Source of the DNA: Bacilli bacterium
GTDB taxonomy: Bacteria > Bacillota_I > Bacilli_A > RFN20 > CAG-826
Assembly: GCA_024687185.1 (NCBI GenBank)
Contig: JAILEX010000093.1
Coordinates: 1 to 35,308 of the forward strand
Direction: 5' to 3'
DNA: 35,308 nucleotides
Shown here: positions 33,031 through 35,308 of the stretch, piece by piece
How positions within the stretch are numbered: position 1 is the stretch's first letter
How the letters are laid out: every line of letters begins with the position of its first letter
Notes under the pieces: model-generated
What the model was told of the DNA's origin: nothing
The model's input: the letters and a program-made list of their open reading frames with translations, nothing else
The model's database searches: none
Position numbers and translations under genes: made by a program

Positions 33031-33051
33031 TTGTGCGGGTTTCACGCACAA
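33031..33051. repeat. Palindrome TTGTGCG-N7-CGCACAA upstream of rplK
   Basis: Perfect 7-bp inverted repeat ending 25 bp before the rplK -35 box, without a T tract. It resembles the palindrome upstream of the S10 promoter (777-793): both have TTGTGC/GCACAA arms. Confidence 0.45.
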
Positions 33052-33076
33052 ATTCGCAAACAAATAAAAAAATCGC

Positions 33077-33105
33077 TTGCATTCACCCGTTCACATGCGT
33101 AACAT
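33077..33105 (+). promoter_or_regulatory. rplK-rplA promoter
   Basis: TTGCAT (33077-33082) and TAACAT (33100-33105) are 17 bp apart; the predicted start is near 33112. Both boxes are close to those of the S10 promoter. Confidence 0.65.
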
Positions 33106-33136
33106 ATGCAAGCCTTGCGACTTGCAGGCATTATGC

Positions 33137-33172
33137 GTGGGAGGGTCCTATGGTGAGGGCCCAACTAACCAC
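33137..33172 (+). ncRNA. L1-binding leader element of rplK-rplA mRNA
   Basis: Outer stem GTGG (33137-33140) with CCAC (33169-33172), asymmetric internal loop (GA facing AACTAA), inner stem GGGTCC (33143-33148) with GGGCCC (33157-33162). This copies the L1-binding fold of 23S rRNA and known rplK leaders, through which free L1 represses translation of rplK and rplA. Confidence 0.7.
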
Positions 33173-33207
33173 AGCATGATCAAACTCACAGTAAAGGAGA
33201 AACCATC

Positions 33208-33615
33208 ATGAGAAAGAAAATCACCAAAGTGGTCAAGATGGAATTGCCAGGCGCCAATGCCCATCCAGGACCTAAGCTAGCTTCCGCTGGCGTCAACATG
33301 GCCAAGTTCTGCACCGACTTCAATGCGCAGACCGGCGACAGGAGGGGCCAGACCGTTCCTGTTATCATCACCGCCTACGAAGACAAGTCCTACGACTTCG
33401 TCATCAAGACCAGCCCCGTGGCCGAATTGGTCCTTAAGGCTGCCGGCCTAGAAAAGGCTTCCGGCAACGCCAAGCAGATCGTCGGTTCCATCACCGAGGC
33501 CCAACTCACCGAGATCGCTCAGTACAAGCTTCCCGACCTCAACACCGAGGACATCGAAGCCGCGAAGAAGATCATCGCTGGCAGCTGCCGTCAAATGGGC
33601 ATTGCCATCAAGTAA
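33208..33615 (+). CDS. rplK: 50S ribosomal protein L11 with altered proline loop
   Basis: L11 (135 aa) forms the GTPase-associated centre with 23S rRNA and the L10-L12 stalk. The C-terminal domain is typical (GQTVPVIITAYEDKSYDFVIKTSPVAELVLKAAG in part, and SCRQMGI at the end). The N-terminal loop, nearly invariant as PxPPVGPALGxxGVN, reads AHPGPKLASAGVN here: the PP pair is gone and two residues are missing. The start is clear (AAAGGAGA, ATG at 33208). The rest of the domain is kept, so the gene is not broken. Confidence 0.94.
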   Translation: MRKKITKVVKMELPGANAHPGPKLASAGVNMAKFCTDFNAQTGDRRGQTVPVIITAYEDKSYDFVIKTSPVAELVLKAAGLEKASGNAKQIVGSITEAQLTEIAQYKLPDLNTEDIEAAKKIIAGSCRQMGIAIK

Positions 33616-33627
33616 GGAGCAATCGAC

Positions 33628-34320
33628 ATGAAGAAGTTCGGAAAGAAATACAAGGCTGCCGTGGAGAAATACGACCTCTCCAAAGTCTACAGCATCGAAG
33701 AAGCGGTCAAGATGGTCAAGGAGCTCTCCTATTCCAAGTTCGATGGCTCCGTCGACATCAGCTTCAACCTCAACGTCAACCCCACCCTCGCCGATCAGTT
33801 GATCCGCGGCACCCTCACCTTGCCCCATGGCAACGGCAAAGAGAAGAGAATCCTCGTCGTTACCAACACCAAGCAGGAAGAGGCCAAGAACGCCGGCGCT
33901 GACTTCGTCGGTGGCAAGGAAATGATCGAGAAGATCACCACCCAGAACTGGTTTGACTTCGACGTCATGGTTGCGACCCCCGAGATGATGGCCGAGATCG
34001 GTAAGATCGGCCGTGTCCTCGGTCCCAAAGGCTTGATGCCTAACCCCAAGACCGGCACCGTCACGATGGACATCGCGACCGCCGTCGCCGAAATCAAGAA
34101 GGGTAAGATCGCCTACCGCGTCGACAAGTTCCACAACCTTGCGATGCCCGTCGGCAAGGTCTCCTTCAGCGAGGAAAAGCTCGTTGATAACCTCAAAGTC
34201 GTCACCGAAGCCATCTCCAAAGCCCGTCCTTCCAGCGTGAAGGGCACCTACATCCTCTCCGCGGCCATCTCCCCCACCATGGGTCCCGCCGTGAAGATCA
34301 CCTTCCCCGGCCGTAGCTAA
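33628..34320 (+). CDS. rplA: 50S ribosomal protein L1
   Basis: L1 (230 aa) forms the mobile L1 stalk at the E site. It has the typical YDLSKVYSIEEAVKMVK start, the domain II region and the signature VLGPKGLMPNPKTGTVT, then RVDKFHNLAMPVGKVSF. By analogy it represses its own operon through the leader at 33137-33172. SD AAGGAG lies before the ATG. Confidence 0.97.
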   Translation: MKKFGKKYKAAVEKYDLSKVYSIEEAVKMVKELSYSKFDGSVDISFNLNVNPTLADQLIRGTLTLPHGNGKEKRILVVTNTKQEEAKNAGADFVGGKEMIEKITTQNWFDFDVMVATPEMMAEIGKIGRVLGPKGLMPNPKTGTVTMDIATAVAEIKKGKIAYRVDKFHNLAMPVGKVSFSEEKLVDNLKVVTEAISKARPSSVKGTYILSAAISPTMGPAVKITFPGRS

Positions 34321-34366
34321 TCCCTAAGACCCGAGAAGACCTTAAATTTGGTGAAACGCTCATTAT

Positions 34367-34485
34367 ACCTAAGATAGCCGGGGGCAATTGCCTTAATCCA
34401 TCCACCCTGCTGAGGAAAAGCGAATCTGCTACAGAAACTCGATTAGTTGTATTGAAGCTTCACATAAAACCGTCGAGAAATCGAC
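34367..34485 (+). ncRNA. L10 leader of the rplJ-rplL mRNA
   Basis: The rplA-rplJ gap carries a conserved-looking fold: CCTaagaTAGC-c-GGG (34367 onward) pairs with CCC-t-GCTGAGG (to 34415), enclosing the hairpin GGCAATTGCC (34383-34392) and CTTAATCC. This matches the L10 leader class, where the L10-L12 complex represses translation. A GNRA hairpin, GTCGA-GAAA-TCGAC (34472-34485), lies just before the SD. Confidence 0.75.
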
Positions 34486-34507
34486 AACAAGAAAGGAGGT
34501 AGTACAC

Positions 34508-35014
34508 ATGAATCCCAATGTCCTAGAGAACAAAAAGGCCGTCGTCGCCGAGATTGCGAAAAATCTTGGTGAAAGTGGATCCTTCACCGTTGTCTCTTAC
34601 CAAGGCCTCACCGTCGCCGAGATGCAGGAACTCCGCAAGAACCTTGCGAAAGTCGATGCTTGCCTCGTCGTCGAAAAGAACACCTTGGTCCGCCGTGCGC
34701 TAGCCGATGCGAATCAGCCCGCGCTTGACGAAGCCCTCAACGGTGCCAACGCGTTCGTCTTCTCCAAAGAACTCGGCGCAGGACCCAAAGCGCTCTTCAA
34801 ATTCGCCAGGCGCCATGAGCACCTCGTGGTTAAGGCCGGTATCGCCGAAGGCAAAGCCCTCGACGCCGCTGGAGTCAAGACCATCTCTGCGTTGCCTGAT
34901 AAGAATGGCATGTTGTCCATGTTGCTATCGTGCTTGAATGCACCAATTCAAAAGTTCGCCGCGACCGTCAAGGCCGTCGCCGACAAAGATGCCCCCGCTG
35001 GGGCCGAAGCTTGA
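34508..35014 (+). CDS. rplJ: 50S ribosomal protein L10
   Basis: L10 (168 aa) is the base of the L12 stalk. The N-terminal rRNA-binding domain has ENKKAVVAEIAKNL, VVSYQGLTVAEMQELRKNL and VEKNTLVRRAL; the C-terminal helix (MLSMLLSCLNAPIQKFAATVKAVAD in part) binds L12 dimers. It ends in TGA; GAAAGGAGGT is the SD. Confidence 0.96.
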   Translation: MNPNVLENKKAVVAEIAKNLGESGSFTVVSYQGLTVAEMQELRKNLAKVDACLVVEKNTLVRRALADANQPALDEALNGANAFVFSKELGAGPKALFKFARRHEHLVVKAGIAEGKALDAAGVKTISALPDKNGMLSMLLSCLNAPIQKFAATVKAVADKDAPAGAEA

Positions 35015-35035
35015 TCGAAAAGGAGGATCAACGTC

Positions 35036-35308
35036 ATGAAACTTACTAACGAAGAAATCATCGCCGCTCTTAAGGAGATGACCGTTCTCGAGCTCAACGA
35101 ACTCGTGAAGGCTGTCGAAGCCGAATTCGGCGTCACCGCCGCCGTTGCCGCCGCTGCCCCCGCAGCCGCCGAAGAAGAAGCCGTCGAGGCCAAGGGACCT
35201 TCCGAGGTCTCCCTCATCCTCAAGGGTCTTGGCACTGGCTCCAAGGTCGCCATCATCAAGGCCGTCCAGGCCATCACCGGTCTTGGCCTAATGGATGCCA
35301 AGAAGCTC
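35036..35308 (+). CDS. rplL: 50S ribosomal protein L7/L12, 3' end outside the window
   Basis: The visible 91 residues start [20 protein letters not shown], the dimerisation domain that binds L10, followed by an Ala/Glu hinge and the factor-binding C-terminal domain ([22 protein letters not shown], given partly). About 30 residues are cut by the window end. AAGGAGGA precedes the ATG. It recruits EF-Tu and EF-G to the ribosome. Confidence 0.95.
   Translation, partial: MKLTNEEIIAALKEMTVLELNELVKAVEAEFGVTAAVAAAAPAAAEEEAVEAKGPSEVSLILKGLGTGSKVAIIKAVQAITGLGLMDAKKL

Noticed and set aside
1-35308. Mycoplasma genetic code (TGA as Trp)
   Set aside because: Several genes end naturally at TGA with the next SD in place, and Trp is coded by TGG throughout.

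Overview
The window is a chromosomal segment from a Bacillota-type bacterium, most plausibly a gut lineage near Erysipelotrichia/Mollicutes. Evidence for this: the fused S10-spc-alpha operon ending adk-map-infA-rpmJ-rpsM-rpsK-rpoA-rplQ; the Bacillus-like order cysS-rlmB-[sigma factor]-rpmG-secE-nusG; the zinc-ribbon lid in adenylate kinase; the zinc form of S14; a pyrophosphate-type phosphofructokinase; and lack of rpmD. TGA is used as a stop (rpmG, nusG, yfcE-like, rplJ), so the genetic code is the standard bacterial one, not the Mycoplasma code. The assignment below phylum is inference.

Layout. (1) 2-664: 3' part of queH, with a terminator. (2) 717-16254: one long ribosomal-protein operon, rpsJ to rplQ, with a consensus promoter at 917-945, a structured leader and a terminator after rplQ. 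Most genes overlap or are spaced under 30 bp; larger gaps before rplB and rpoA contain RNA hairpins. (3) 16427-19366: HAD phosphatase, then the cysS-rlmB pair. (4) 19506-21366: a divergent sigma-70-family gene at the sigH position, then rpmG-secE-nusG. (5) 21373-32895: an accessory block lying between nusG and rplK, which are adjacent in Bacillus. It holds an unknown helical protein, a YfcE-type phosphoesterase, PPi-PFK, a secreted M6-type metalloprotease lipoprotein, a circularly permuted membrane-anchored GH3 enzyme, and a metal-responsive ArsR/P-type ATPase pair. (6) 33077-35308: rplK-rplA with an L1-type leader, then an L10 leader and rplJ-rplL (rplL cut by the window end).

How the parts work together. 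Most of the window builds the ribosome, the Sec translocon (SecY, SecE), RNA polymerase alpha and NusG. The accessory genes serve surface polymer breakdown (GH3, M6), PPi-linked glycolysis and efflux of divalent metal. The points most worth a second look are the degenerate sigma factor at the sigH locus, an L11 whose universal proline loop is altered and shortened, promoters whose -10 box lies 6-9 bases from an SD-less start codon, and paired palindromes or direct repeats upstream of several operons. No tRNA, rRNA, CRISPR array or insertion sequence was seen.
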